Source of the DNA: Vitreoscilla stercoraria DSM 513
GTDB taxonomy: Bacteria > Pseudomonadota > Gammaproteobacteria > Burkholderiales > Neisseriaceae
Length of the DNA: 64,000 nt
Assembly: GCF_000382305.1 (NCBI RefSeq)
Contig: NZ_KB908024.1
Span: forward strand, 100,460-164,459
Direction: 5' to 3'
Position numbers and translations under genes: made by a program. This document shows positions 17,814-27,998 of this stretch, piece after piece. The notes below the pieces were generated by a model that did not search any database, had not been told where the DNA came from, and saw nothing but the letters and a program-made list of their open reading frames with translations. Within the stretch, counting starts at the first letter, position 1, and the number at the start of each line of letters is the position of its first letter.

Positions 17814-18626
17814 ATGATGAGTTTTTTTGAAGCGATTTTGATTGCAATTGTTGAAGGGTTAACTGAGTTTTTACCCGTTTCTTCAACGGCACATATGATT
17901 TTTACCAGTTCATTTTTTGGTATACAAGAAGATACCTTTGTCAAAATGTTTATGGTGTCGATTCAGTTAGGCAGTATTTTGGCTGTGGTTGCCATGTATT
18001 GGAAACGCTTTTTTGGCGCCAATAGTAAGCTTTTTTATGTGAAGTTAGCTTTTGCAGTGTTGCCTGCTTTGGTATTAGGTAAATTGTTTGATGATGCAAT
18101 TGAAGCGGTGTTGGGCAGCCCTCGCCCTATTGCGGTGATGTTAATCATAGGTGGTGTGGTTTTGTTGTTTATAGACAAAGTTTTTCAAAACCCAAGCATT
18201 CATTCGGAGCAAGAAATCAGTATTAAAAAAGCAGTGGCGATTGGTTTTTGGCAATGTTTGGCAATGATGCCTGGTACCAGTCGTTCGGCAGCATCTATTA
18301 TTGGTGGTATGCAGCAAGGTTTATCACGACAAGCTGCTGCAGAATTTTCATTTTTCTTAGCGGTACCAACCATGTTGGCAGTGACCACTTATTCTTTGTT
18401 TGTCAAAGAGTGGGGATTAGAAGGTGAGGGCTTGACTGGGGTTGAAATGATGATGGAAACGCCACAGAATTTGTGGTTGTTTTTAGTCGGAATGGTTGTG
18501 GCATTTGTGGTCGCAATGATTGCCATTAAGTTTTTTATAGGCATTATCAAGCGTTATGGTTTTAAACCGTGGGGTTGGTATCGTATTGTAGTGGGTATTG
18601 TTTTATTGGCTTATTTCAGTTTTTAA
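17814..18626 (+). CDS. uppP: Undecaprenyl-diphosphatase (UppP/BacA)
   Basis: An integral membrane enzyme of 270 residues that dephosphorylates undecaprenyl pyrophosphate and so recycles the lipid carrier used for peptidoglycan and for the glycan locus further on. The signatures EGLTEFLPVSSTAH (14-27) and PGTSRSAASIIGG (near 153) contain the catalytic Glu, Ser and Arg residues. Several hydrophobic segments follow. ATG 17814 or 17817 may be used; GAGG lies upstream. Confidence 0.93.
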   Translation: MMSFFEAILIAIVEGLTEFLPVSSTAHMIFTSSFFGIQEDTFVKMFMVSIQLGSILAVVAMYWKRFFGANSKLFYVKLAFAVLPALVLGKLFDDAIEAVLGSPRPIAVMLIIGGVVLLFIDKVFQNPSIHSEQEISIKKAVAIGFWQCLAMMPGTSRSAASIIGGMQQGLSRQAAAEFSFFLAVPTMLAVTTYSLFVKEWGLEGEGLTGVEMMMETPQNLWLFLVGMVVAFVVAMIAIKFFIGIIKRYGFKPWGWYRIVVGIVLLAYFSF

Positions 18627-18706
18627 GCTTTAAAAATCTATTCAGACAGCTTTTTACTGTGATTTTGGCGCAGCTGTGCTATTATTGAGTGTAAAAAACT
18701 GTCGGA

Positions 18707-18735
18707 GGTGGGTGTAAACCCCGCCTTTTATTTTG
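18707..18735 (+). terminator. Small hairpin plus T-rich tract between uppP and hisZ
   Basis: GGTGGG (18707-18712) can pair with CCCGCC (18720-18725, one G-U pair), followed by TTTTATTTT. It may end the uppP transcript or sit in the hisZ leader as an attenuator; the sequence alone does not decide. Confidence 0.45.
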
Positions 18736-18756
18736 TATAAAAAAAGAGAGTTCCTC

Positions 18757-19917
18757 ATGCAATCTTGGCAATTACCTGAATACATTGCCGATATCCTGCC
18801 GTCTACTGCACGGCAATTGGAAAGTGCTAAAGAAGCACTACTAGGTCTTTTCAGGGTACACGGTTATGAGCTTGTTAGCCCTCCTTTACTCGAATACACA
18901 TCTTCCCTTTTATTAGACATTGATGATGGCTTAGCATTGAAAACCATCCGTATTGTTGACCAAATCAGTGGTCGCCAATTGGGTTTGCGTGCTGACATCA
19001 CCCCACAAGTGGCGCGTATTGATGCTCATTTGTTGTCTGCCAATGATGGTATTAACCGTTTGTGTTATGCAGGTTCGGTTATCCATGCACGTCCAGACAG
19101 CTTGTTGAGCACGCGTGAGCCTTTGCAAGTGGGTGCGGAATTGTATGGTTATGAAGGTATTGAGGCTGATGTTGAAATCATTGACTTGATGTTGAAAACA
19201 TTGAAATTAGCACATGCAAAAAATGTGTATTTGTCATTGGGTCATGTGGGAATTTTTCAAGCATTGGCTGACAAAGCGCAACTCACTGTCGCACAAAGTC
19301 GTGAATTATTGTCTTTAATGAAAGACAAAGACAGTGAGGCTGTATTGGCGGCAATGGCTGGTTGGGATATTGACACCATTTGGAAGCAAACTTTTGCGGT
19401 ATTGCCAACTTTGTATGGTGATGTGGAAACAGTCTTGAGCCGTGCTAAAACTGAATTGCCTGCGATTAAAGGTGTTCAGGACGCTTTGGATGCATTGAAA
19501 ACCATTTGCAAACAGTTTAAAGAATATAAAGTGCATATCGACTTGTCGATTTTACGCAATGATTCTTATCACACGGGTTTGTTGTTTGCAGCTTATGCGC
19601 CAGGTTGGTCTGATGCTTTGGCTCGTGGTGGTCGTTATGATGGTTTGGGTCATCAGTTTGGCCGAGCACGTCCTGCGACAGGCTTTAGCTTAGATTTGCG
19701 TGATTTGATTGAAGTGTTGCCACAAAAACCAGCCAAACAAGGTATTAAAGTGGCGGCTCAATGGGCAGTGGATGCCAAAGCCTTTATGGATGAGTTGCGT
19801 GCGCAAGGCGAAGTGGTTGTGATTGATTATGTGGGTGACGATGCCAATACATTGCATTGTGACCGTGAATTGGTATTAAAAGACGGGGCATGGATGACTG
19901 TGCCTTGTAATTGTTAA
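18757..19917 (+). CDS. hisZ: ATP phosphoribosyltransferase regulatory subunit HisZ
   Basis: A catalytically silent paralogue of histidyl-tRNA synthetase that activates short-form HisG in histidine synthesis. Class II synthetase-like segments are visible (LSIEXLS-type core as RADITPQVARIDAHLL and YCYAGSV-like LCYAGSVIHARP; RGGRYDGLGHQFGRARPATGFSLDL). I use the ATG at 18757 (386 residues, MQSWQLPEYIADILP), which fits family length; a TTG eight codons upstream is the alternative. hisG is not in this window. purA follows 20 bases later, the Neisseria order. Confidence 0.92.
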   Translation: MQSWQLPEYIADILPSTARQLESAKEALLGLFRVHGYELVSPPLLEYTSSLLLDIDDGLALKTIRIVDQISGRQLGLRADITPQVARIDAHLLSANDGINRLCYAGSVIHARPDSLLSTREPLQVGAELYGYEGIEADVEIIDLMLKTLKLAHAKNVYLSLGHVGIFQALADKAQLTVAQSRELLSLMKDKDSEAVLAAMAGWDIDTIWKQTFAVLPTLYGDVETVLSRAKTELPAIKGVQDALDALKTICKQFKEYKVHIDLSILRNDSYHTGLLFAAYAPGWSDALARGGRYDGLGHQFGRARPATGFSLDLRDLIEVLPQKPAKQGIKVAAQWAVDAKAFMDELRAQGEVVVIDYVGDDANTLHCDRELVLKDGAWMTVPCNC

Positions 19918-19934
19918 TTTTGAAGTAGGAATAA

Positions 19935-21230
<1,296 letters not shown>

Positions 21231-21254
21231 TTTGAATGTTGTTTTAAAATAAAG

Positions 21255-21286
21255 AAAGCGTCCTGTAAATGTTACAGGACGCTTTT
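21255..21286. terminator. DUS hairpin terminator between purA and pglD
   Basis: Exact motif copies at 21258-21268 and (inverted) 21272-21282 form a stem followed by TTTTT on the plus strand. On the minus strand the hairpin is followed by TTTCTTTATTTT, so it can end both convergent transcripts. Confidence 0.75.
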
Positions 21287-21310
21287 TCATGCTGGGATAT
21301 CAATATAGTA

Positions 21311-23224
21311 TTAAGTAGAGGTCAATTGTTTGGCTTGCTGCTGCCAAACCAAATCACACAACGCATCGGCAGGTGTGAAAGCGGTTGGCGCTTCTATTAA
21401 CAAATTGCGTACTTCTTCATAATTGCTATTGCGGCAAGCTTGGTCTAAGCGTTCTAATAAAGCTTCTAACTCTGACCATGGCAACATGATTTCATTGGCC
21501 GTCATGATGCGTTCATGCGTGCTGCGTGTGACGTTGTCACCAATGAGCAATTCTTCATACAGTTTTTCACCAGGGCGTAAACCTGTAATTTGAATTTCAA
21601 TGTCACCGTGTAAGTTGTTCGCATCACGAATTTCCAAACCACTTAAACGAATCATTTGTTTGGCCAAATCAATGATTTTGACCGATTCACCCATATCCAA
21701 TACAAAGACATCGCCACCTTTACCTAATGCACCAGCTTGAATCACCAATTGCGCTGCTTCGGGAATGGTCATGAAGTAACGGGTAATATCTTGATGGGTT
21801 AAGGTAATAGGGCCACCAGCTTCAATTTGCTTTTCAAATACAGGAACCACCGAGCCAGATGAGCCCAATACATTGCCAAATCGTACCATGCAAAAACGGG
21901 TTTCGTGGTCAACTCGAGCGGCCAAAGCTTGTAATACCAATTCAGCCATGCGCTTACTCGCCCCCATCGTATTGGTAGGACGCACCGCTTTATCAGTTGA
22001 AATCAATACAAAAGTTTCTACTTTGGCTTCAATGGCTGCAAGCGCACAGTGTAAAGTGCCATAAATATTATTACGCACACCTTCAATCGTATTGAACTCT
22101 ACCATTGGCACATGTTTATAAGCTGCTGCATGGTAAATGGTTTGTACATCATAAGCATGCATGACAGTGAATAAGCGCTTTTGATGCTGCACCGAACCGA
22201 GTAAAGGAATCAGTTCGATATTAAGACCTTTGGCATTGATGTGCTCGCGCAATTCTTTTTCTATGCTATATAGCAAAAATTCAGAAAGCTCAAACAACAG
22301 CAAAGCCTTGGGCTGGTTGGCAATGATTTGACGGCACAGCTCAGAGCCAATGGAACCACCCGCACCAGTGACCATGACAATTTTATTCATGATATTGGCT
22401 TGAATCAGTTCTGCAATCGGTTCAACAGGCGTACGTCCTAGTAAATCGATGACCGAAACCTTTTTTAAACTTTGGATGCTGATTTTGCCTTCTACCAGCT
22501 CTAACATGCCGGGGATGGCGAGTACTTCTAAGTTTAATGGCTCTAAAAACTCTAAAATTTCTTTTTTGCTCTCGCGGCTCAAGCTAGGAATGGCCAGTAG
22601 AATTTTTTCTACATCATATTTCTGCACCAATTGTTGTATTTGCTGGGGCGAGTAGACAGTCAAATTATTGACAGTTGTATATTGCCTTTGAGCATCATCA
22701 TCCACAAAAGCCACTGCATAATAGTGCTCTACTTGGCGTATGGCTTCTAGTAATTGGGTACCAGATTGTCCTGCGCCATAAATGATAACTGGCGTATTTT
22801 TATCGAGATAACTCTCCCGAATCCATTCACGGACTATCAAACGAGAACTGATAGTACCTACCAGTAAAACAAAAAAATACAAAATAGGTACACTACGAGG
22901 AAGTGGAAAATTGCTAAAAAATCCAATAATGACCAATGCCAAGACTGAAATGCTACTGCCTACAAGGCAGATAAACATCATTTTGGTCCCGACATAGCGA
23001 ATCACTGCTCGATATAATCCTAATTTAATAAAGGTGGTGATGGTTACAATCAGTGTAACACCTAAAACAATCCAATTAGGCACAGACAAGAGGGGTGCTA
23101 ATTCAAACGTAAAACGTACCAAATAAGCAAACCAAAAAGCCAAACAAATCATGATAATATCATGAGCAATGAATATGGCTTTTTTAGCTGAGCGCGGTAA
23201 AGTTAAAATAGCATTGTAACGCAT
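21311..23224 (-). CDS. pglD: UDP-GlcNAc 4,6-dehydratase, membrane-anchored (PglD/CapD type)
   Basis: A 637-residue protein with four N-terminal transmembrane helices (about 15-130), a middle CoA-binding-like domain and a C-terminal short-chain dehydrogenase domain starting with TGAGGSIG (286-293). The motif STDKAVRPTNTMGASKRMAEL carries the catalytic TDK and MxxxK residues of this non-Tyr dehydratase group. It makes UDP-4-keto-6-deoxy-GlcNAc, the first step to di-N-acetyl-bacillosamine-type sugar (DATDH). It is the last gene of the minus-strand cluster, three bases after the aminotransferase. Confidence 0.9.
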   Translation of the reverse strand: MRYNAILTLPRSAKKAIFIAHDIIMICLAFWFAYLVRFTFELAPLLSVPNWIVLGVTLIVTITTFIKLGLYRAVIRYVGTKMMFICLVGSSISVLALVIIGFFSNFPLPRSVPILYFFVLLVGTISSRLIVREWIRESYLDKNTPVIIYGAGQSGTQLLEAIRQVEHYYAVAFVDDDAQRQYTTVNNLTVYSPQQIQQLVQKYDVEKILLAIPSLSRESKKEILEFLEPLNLEVLAIPGMLELVEGKISIQSLKKVSVIDLLGRTPVEPIAELIQANIMNKIVMVTGAGGSIGSELCRQIIANQPKALLLFELSEFLLYSIEKELREHINAKGLNIELIPLLGSVQHQKRLFTVMHAYDVQTIYHAAAYKHVPMVEFNTIEGVRNNIYGTLHCALAAIEAKVETFVLISTDKAVRPTNTMGASKRMAELVLQALAARVDHETRFCMVRFGNVLGSSGSVVPVFEKQIEAGGPITLTHQDITRYFMTIPEAAQLVIQAGALGKGGDVFVLDMGESVKIIDLAKQMIRLSGLEIRDANNLHGDIEIQITGLRPGEKLYEELLIGDNVTRSTHERIMTANEIMLPWSELEALLERLDQACRNSNYEEVRNLLIEAPTAFTPADALCDLVWQQQAKQLTST

Positions 23225-23227
23225 AAA

Positions 23228-24406
23228 TTAATCTGCACAGGCTTGAGTGATGATAGAGTGAATGATGTCGATATAAGCATCCATTTCCTCATCGGTGATG
23301 GATGGGTGAGTCAAGAACATCAAGCTGGTTTCGCCTAATTCAATTGCATTGGGTAATCGTTTTTCAGGACGCCAAGGCGTGTTATCAAAGGCTTTTTCTA
23401 GATAAACTTCTGAGCAGCTGCCTTGCATGCAAGGATAACCAGTAGCGGCAATTTCAGATACAATTCGGTCTCGGTTCCAACCTGATTTAAGGTTTTCAGG
23501 ACGAACAAATGCATAAAACTTGTATTGTGCATGTTCAATATAATCAGCCACTTCGACCAAGCGAATGCATTTGAACGCTTGCAACACTTGAGTGAGACGC
23601 GCTGCATTTTGTTGGCGTTGCTGTGTCCATAATGGCATTTGGCGCAATTGAATACGTCCAATGACTGCTTGCATTTCCATCATGCGCCAATTGGTACCAA
23701 AACTCTCATGTAACCAGCGGAAACCTGCTGGATGGGTGCGATTGTAAATGGCATCATAACTTTTACCATGGTCTTTATATGACCACATTTTGTTCCATAG
23801 ACTTTCATCATTGGTTGTGACCATACCACCTTCACCGCCTGTGGTCATGATTTTGTCTTGGCAAAAAGACCAAGCACCGATATGACCAATGGATCCTACA
23901 GGATGACCTTTATATACAGCACCATGAGCTTGTGCACAATCTTCAATGACATACAAATTATGTTGTGCAGCCAAAGCCATGATGTCATCCATTTCAGCAG
24001 GCATACCAGCTAAGTGAACAACGATAATGGCTTTGGTATTGGGTGTTAAAACAGCTTCAATGCTTTGAGCAGTAATATTTTGACTGTTTAAGTCGATATC
24101 AGCAAAAATAGGATTGGCACCAGTGGTAATAATGCTTGAAACTGAAGCTAAAAATGTACGAGAGGTCACAATGACATCATCACCGTTACCAATATTCAAT
24201 GCCTTCAATGCGACATCTAACGCCAACGTACCATTGCCAAGAGCAACAGCATATTTGGTGTTGATGTATTTAGCAAATTCTTGCTCAAATTGACGACATT
24301 CTTGACCAGTCCAATAATTGACTTTATTAGAGAGTAAGACATTTTTAACAGCATCAGCTTCTTCATGACTAAAACTTGGCCATGGTGATAATTTGGTATT
24401 TAACAT
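23228..24406 (-). CDS. pglC: DegT/DnrJ/EryC1 aminotransferase, PglC type
   Basis: A 392-residue PLP enzyme expected to aminate the 4-keto sugar made by PglD. IEDCAQAHGA (Asp156) and WSFCQDKIMTTGGEGG (Lys185 Schiff base) are the family motifs. The QDK form, in place of the SxHK of many relatives, is typical of bacillosamine-pathway enzymes, as I recall. It stands between the acetyltransferase and the dehydratase, completing the DATDH module. A DUS-like GGCGTCCTGAAAA lies inside near 23363. Confidence 0.88.
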   Translation of the reverse strand: MLNTKLSPWPSFSHEEADAVKNVLLSNKVNYWTGQECRQFEQEFAKYINTKYAVALGNGTLALDVALKALNIGNGDDVIVTSRTFLASVSSIITTGANPIFADIDLNSQNITAQSIEAVLTPNTKAIIVVHLAGMPAEMDDIMALAAQHNLYVIEDCAQAHGAVYKGHPVGSIGHIGAWSFCQDKIMTTGGEGGMVTTNDESLWNKMWSYKDHGKSYDAIYNRTHPAGFRWLHESFGTNWRMMEMQAVIGRIQLRQMPLWTQQRQQNAARLTQVLQAFKCIRLVEVADYIEHAQYKFYAFVRPENLKSGWNRDRIVSEIAATGYPCMQGSCSEVYLEKAFDNTPWRPEKRLPNAIELGETSLMFLTHPSITDEEMDAYIDIIHSIITQACAD

Positions 24407-24411
24407 AATTT

Positions 24412-25038
24412 TTAGCTTTTCAATCGGGCAGGTACGCCCATGACGATAGAGTTATTATAAACATTTTGTATGACCGCTGCACCTGCTCCAACGACACAGT
24501 CTTGTCCCACTTCAACTTGTTGTTTTGTAACAGAACCAATTCCTAGCCAACTTCTATCTCCAACGCGACTGGCTCCTGCAAGATGTACACCAGGGCTAAT
24601 ATGGCAGAAATCTCCAATGACACAATCGTGGTCAATACTGGCAGAGGTATTGATAATGCAGGCATTTCCAATTTGGGCATTAATGTTGACAACACTATGA
24701 GCAAAAAAAACTGAACCTTGACCTAAGGTACTATATTGGCTGATATAGGCTGTTGGATGAATGATGTTTGGAATATCAAAATTCAAAGATATGGCTAACT
24801 CAAAAAATTCAGCTCGCATGCTATTGTTGCCAATACCAATAGCAATGGCGTATTCGTTTGAACTAATTTTATTTAAATCTGAAATTGTTCCAAGAATAGG
24901 CCAATGCAAGATATTATTGAGACCATCATTAAAACGATCATCTAAAAAAGCAATGGCATCAAAAGCTTTGGTCTGTTCTGCAGTATCTGCTATAACTTTG
25001 CCATGACCGCCTGCTCCTAATATCAGTAATTTAGTCAT
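24412..25038 (-). CDS. Sugar O/N-acyltransferase, left-handed beta-helix (acetyltransferase half of PglB)
   Basis: I choose the ATG at 25038 (208 residues, MTKLLILGAGGHGKVIAD). It overlaps the upstream phosphoglycosyltransferase by 8 bases. The N-terminal Rossmann-like segment GAGGHG and the hexapeptide repeats (INTSASIDHDCVIGDFCHISPGVHLAGA, VGVGS-like turns, VVGAGAAVIQNV) match NeuD/PglD-type acetyltransferases that acetylate the UDP-4-amino sugar. In Neisseria this domain is fused to the phosphoglycosyltransferase as PglB; here it is a separate, translationally coupled gene, as in Campylobacter. Confidence 0.85.
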   Translation of the reverse strand: MTKLLILGAGGHGKVIADTAEQTKAFDAIAFLDDRFNDGLNNILHWPILGTISDLNKISSNEYAIAIGIGNNSMRAEFFELAISLNFDIPNIIHPTAYISQYSTLGQGSVFFAHSVVNINAQIGNACIINTSASIDHDCVIGDFCHISPGVHLAGASRVGDRSWLGIGSVTKQQVEVGQDCVVGAGAAVIQNVYNNSIVMGVPARLKS

Positions 25039-25642
25039 TTTTACTACCAGTGAATTTGCTAATTGTGACTTCACCTTCTGCTGAGATGCCTTCTTTAATA
25101 AACACTTTTTTTACAGTTAATAAAAGTATTTTAATATCTAGCCAGAATGATTGATTATTAATATACCAAACATCTAATTTAAATTTCTCTTCCCAGCTTA
25201 TGGCGTTACGTCCATTGACTTGTGCCCAGCCAGTAATACCAGGACGTACTTCATGACGACGATATTGTTCTTGGTTATATAGTGGTAAATATTCCATTAG
25301 TAACGGTCTAGGGCCGACTAAGCTCATATCACCCTTAAGTACATTCCATAATCCTGGTAATTCATCCAAACTGGTTGAACGTAACTTTTGACCAAATGGT
25401 GTTAAACGCTCTGAATCAGGTAAGGCGTTACCATTACTGTCGGTAGCATTTAACATACTTCTAAACTTATACATTTTAAAAGGTTTACCATTTAAGCCCG
25501 GTCGTATTTGAGAAAAAATAACAGGAGACCCTAAATTTCTATAAATGAGCCAATATAAGCATAAAAAAACAGGTGTTAATATAATAAGCCCTATTAAAGC
25601 TATTAGGAAATCAACGACCCTTTTGCACATTTTAGTTTCCAT
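25031..25642 (-). CDS. pglB: Monotopic phosphoglycosyltransferase (initiating sugar transferase, PglB N-terminal domain type)
   Basis: A 203-residue enzyme that moves a phospho-sugar from UDP-sugar onto undecaprenyl phosphate at the inner membrane. A single re-entrant hydrophobic helix (about 9-31) is followed by KMYKFRSM, the catalytic Asp-Glu dyad in SLDELPGLWNVLKGDMSLVGPRPLL and the RPGITGWAQVNGRN segment. Its length matches Campylobacter PglC. It would start the glycan with DATDH. An ATG four codons later is an alternative start. Confidence 0.9.
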   Translation of the reverse strand: METKMCKRVVDFLIALIGLIILTPVFLCLYWLIYRNLGSPVIFSQIRPGLNGKPFKMYKFRSMLNATDSNGNALPDSERLTPFGQKLRSTSLDELPGLWNVLKGDMSLVGPRPLLMEYLPLYNQEQYRRHEVRPGITGWAQVNGRNAISWEEKFKLDVWYINNQSFWLDIKILLLTVKKVFIKEGISAEGEVTISKFTGSKND

Positions 25643-25652
25643 AATATTTTGT

Positions 25653-26786
25653 TTAGTTTTTCATAAAATTTATGATTATATTGTTTGTTATTTTACTATC
25701 GTAATTAGATTTTGCATAAAGATGGGCTTGTTTGCCCATATCAATAGTTACGTCTGGATTTTTAATAAAAAATTCTATTGCATTCACTAATTCTGATACT
25801 GACCATTTAGGAATAATGAAACCATGCTCCTTGTGGATAATACTTTCTCGACAGCCTGGTGCATCTGTTGTAATGACAGCTCGCCCTATTGACATTGCTT
25901 CTTGAGTACTGCGTGGCATACCTTCTCTATATGAAGGGAGTACAAATACATCAGATTGGGAAATGACATCTTGAATATTATTGACTTGGCCTAGAAATTG
26001 AATTGTATTTGCTTTTGTTAAAGTATCCAATTGATTTTCTGTAATACTTCCAGGGTTATTAACATCAATACTGCCAGCGATTTTAAAAATAATATTCGGA
26101 TACTTATTTTTGATTATTTTCGCAGCATCAATAAACTCGTTAATTCCTTTTTCATTTAATAAGCGTCCAATGAATAAAAAGCTTAGTGGTGAGCCAGGAG
26201 ATGAGAGTGGGTTATATGGGTATTCGCTAGTATTTAGACCAATGCCAGGGATAATTAAAGTTTTAGGTACAGAAATTTTATATGTTTGTAATAAGTCTTT
26301 TTCATCATCATGGTTTAAAAAAATAGTACCTTGGCTTAGAGGTAGGCTGATTTTATATAGCATTACCTGTATTTTTTTGATAATTGATGATTTAGTTGAG
26401 GAGCCTTGAGGTTGCTCAGTAAAAAAATAGCCGAGGCCTTCAATCATGGCAAATCGTTTAGGCACTTTTGCAAAAAATGCTGAAATAGTTCCATAAATAA
26501 CAGGCTTTACAAAATAGCTAAGAATAATATCGGCATTAGTTTTTTTAATTATTTTATAAAGATGAAATGTATTAATAACATCTTGAAAGGGATTAAAGCC
26601 TGAGCGATTGATTGGATAATGTACTGGAATAGCGCCAATTTCGTTAAGTATATTCATTTGTTCAGCATTAAAGTCATTGGCCAAACAATACACTTCAAAA
26701 TTGCTAGCGATTAAATCTTTTATAAGTGATAGTCTAAAGTTAGTCATAGAATAACCCGTAGTACCAAGAATAATAATTTTTTTCAT
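25653..26786 (-). CDS. Glycosyltransferase family 4 (PglA-like)
   Basis: A 377-residue GT-B enzyme. The N-terminus MKKIIILGTTGYSMTNFRLSLIKDL, a C-terminal SFLFIGRLLNEKGINEFIDAAKII segment and the nucleotide-sugar-binding LPSYREGMPRSTQEAMSIGRAVITTD motif place it in GT4. The N-terminus resembles PglA, which adds the second sugar after bacillosamine; the sugar used here is unknown. It is strongly AT-rich compared with flanking housekeeping genes. It overlaps the upstream gene by four bases. Confidence 0.82.
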   Translation of the reverse strand: MKKIIILGTTGYSMTNFRLSLIKDLIASNFEVYCLANDFNAEQMNILNEIGAIPVHYPINRSGFNPFQDVINTFHLYKIIKKTNADIILSYFVKPVIYGTISAFFAKVPKRFAMIEGLGYFFTEQPQGSSTKSSIIKKIQVMLYKISLPLSQGTIFLNHDDEKDLLQTYKISVPKTLIIPGIGLNTSEYPYNPLSSPGSPLSFLFIGRLLNEKGINEFIDAAKIIKNKYPNIIFKIAGSIDVNNPGSITENQLDTLTKANTIQFLGQVNNIQDVISQSDVFVLPSYREGMPRSTQEAMSIGRAVITTDAPGCRESIIHKEHGFIIPKWSVSELVNAIEFFIKNPDVTIDMGKQAHLYAKSNYDSKITNNIIINFMKN

Positions 26787-27931
26787 TTGTATGTATATGT
26801 CGTAATTAAGTTTTGATATAGCTGATTTAATAGTTGAGATTTATCTAAATATGGCAGTGCTGCTTCTTGAATGATAGTGCGTTTCTCTTCTCGCATTTCT
26901 ATAGCGAAGCCGCATATCTTATCAATTTCAGGAAAACTATTTTTATAGTATGGGAAATTTTCTGGGAAAATATCCTGATGTCCTGTATAAACAGGTACTC
27001 CTAGACTTAGGTATTCTCTTACTTTTAGTGTGCATGCTTGTTGCATGTTTTTCCTATATAGTGCAAAAGACCCAAGACCCACATCGCATTGATAGGATAA
27101 AGCACTAATTTCTTCTTTTGAAAGCAATCCATGCATAATAACTCTATTATCAGTAGAAGCTACTTTGTAGTCATGTTCAGATAGTTTTCCAACTAAGTGT
27201 AGCTTGAAATCTAAATTTGATTTTTTAATATTTGCAAGTAGTAGGTCTAATCCATGCCAAGAGTCAAAATAGCTAGCAATAAAAATTAAATTAATTTGCT
27301 GGGGATTTCTATTATCATAAAGAGTTTGATTGTTATTTACGTGATAACCATTAGGATAAAGAAAACTATTTTTATCATGGCGCTCTACTGTATTTAAGCG
27401 GTTTAACTCATGTTGTATTATTTCTTCTGTTACTCCAATAATTCCACTAGAAGATTGAAGGCTATATTTACCAATTTGTTTTTCTAGAAAACCACGTAAT
27501 TTTGCTTGATTGTTATTTGGTAATAACAGTTCAGGTACTTCAAATGAGTGGTGTACTAATAATACTGGTTTTGATGAATTTTTAATAAATTGATATTGCC
27601 ATATATCATGCACATAATAACGTAATAAATATATGTCGCAAGATTGCATTTTCAGCCAATTGTAATAATTTTTCCTTAATTTATACCAGTTTAATATTTT
27701 ATTGATTTTAGTTGTTTGGGGCGTGTGATTAATTTCCGAGTCAAAAACACAAATATTTTGATCGGACTTAGAAATAGTATGTTGATTCGACCCCGATGGA
27801 CAATACATTGCTGTTGTCCAATCAAGTTTGAGTTGATTTGCAGACTCTTGCTCCCAATTCATTTGTTTTAACATACCTGCAGAAGGAGTTAATAGCGCTG
27901 CGCTATGAAGTATTTTTAATTTTGGGTTCAT
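26783..27931 (-). CDS. Glycosyltransferase (GT4-like)
   Basis: 382 residues. The C-terminal half has a GT-B pattern: NLIFIASYFDSWHGLDLLLANI, then KLHLVGKL, HGLLSKEEISALSYQCDVGLGSFALYRKNMQQACTLKVREYLSLGVPVYTG. The N-terminal half is weakly conserved. The donor and linkage cannot be inferred. It is AT-rich and overlaps the following gene (ATGA), consistent with one operon running toward pglD. Confidence 0.75.
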   Translation of the reverse strand: MNPKLKILHSAALLTPSAGMLKQMNWEQESANQLKLDWTTAMYCPSGSNQHTISKSDQNICVFDSEINHTPQTTKINKILNWYKLRKNYYNWLKMQSCDIYLLRYYVHDIWQYQFIKNSSKPVLLVHHSFEVPELLLPNNNQAKLRGFLEKQIGKYSLQSSSGIIGVTEEIIQHELNRLNTVERHDKNSFLYPNGYHVNNNQTLYDNRNPQQINLIFIASYFDSWHGLDLLLANIKKSNLDFKLHLVGKLSEHDYKVASTDNRVIMHGLLSKEEISALSYQCDVGLGSFALYRKNMQQACTLKVREYLSLGVPVYTGHQDIFPENFPYYKNSFPEIDKICGFAIEMREEKRTIIQEAALPYLDKSQLLNQLYQNLITTYTYK

Positions 27932-27998
27932 ATATTTCTTAGAAGATAATTAATAGCTTTTCATCGATTATTAAGGAAGAATATAACTTTTTAGCAGA

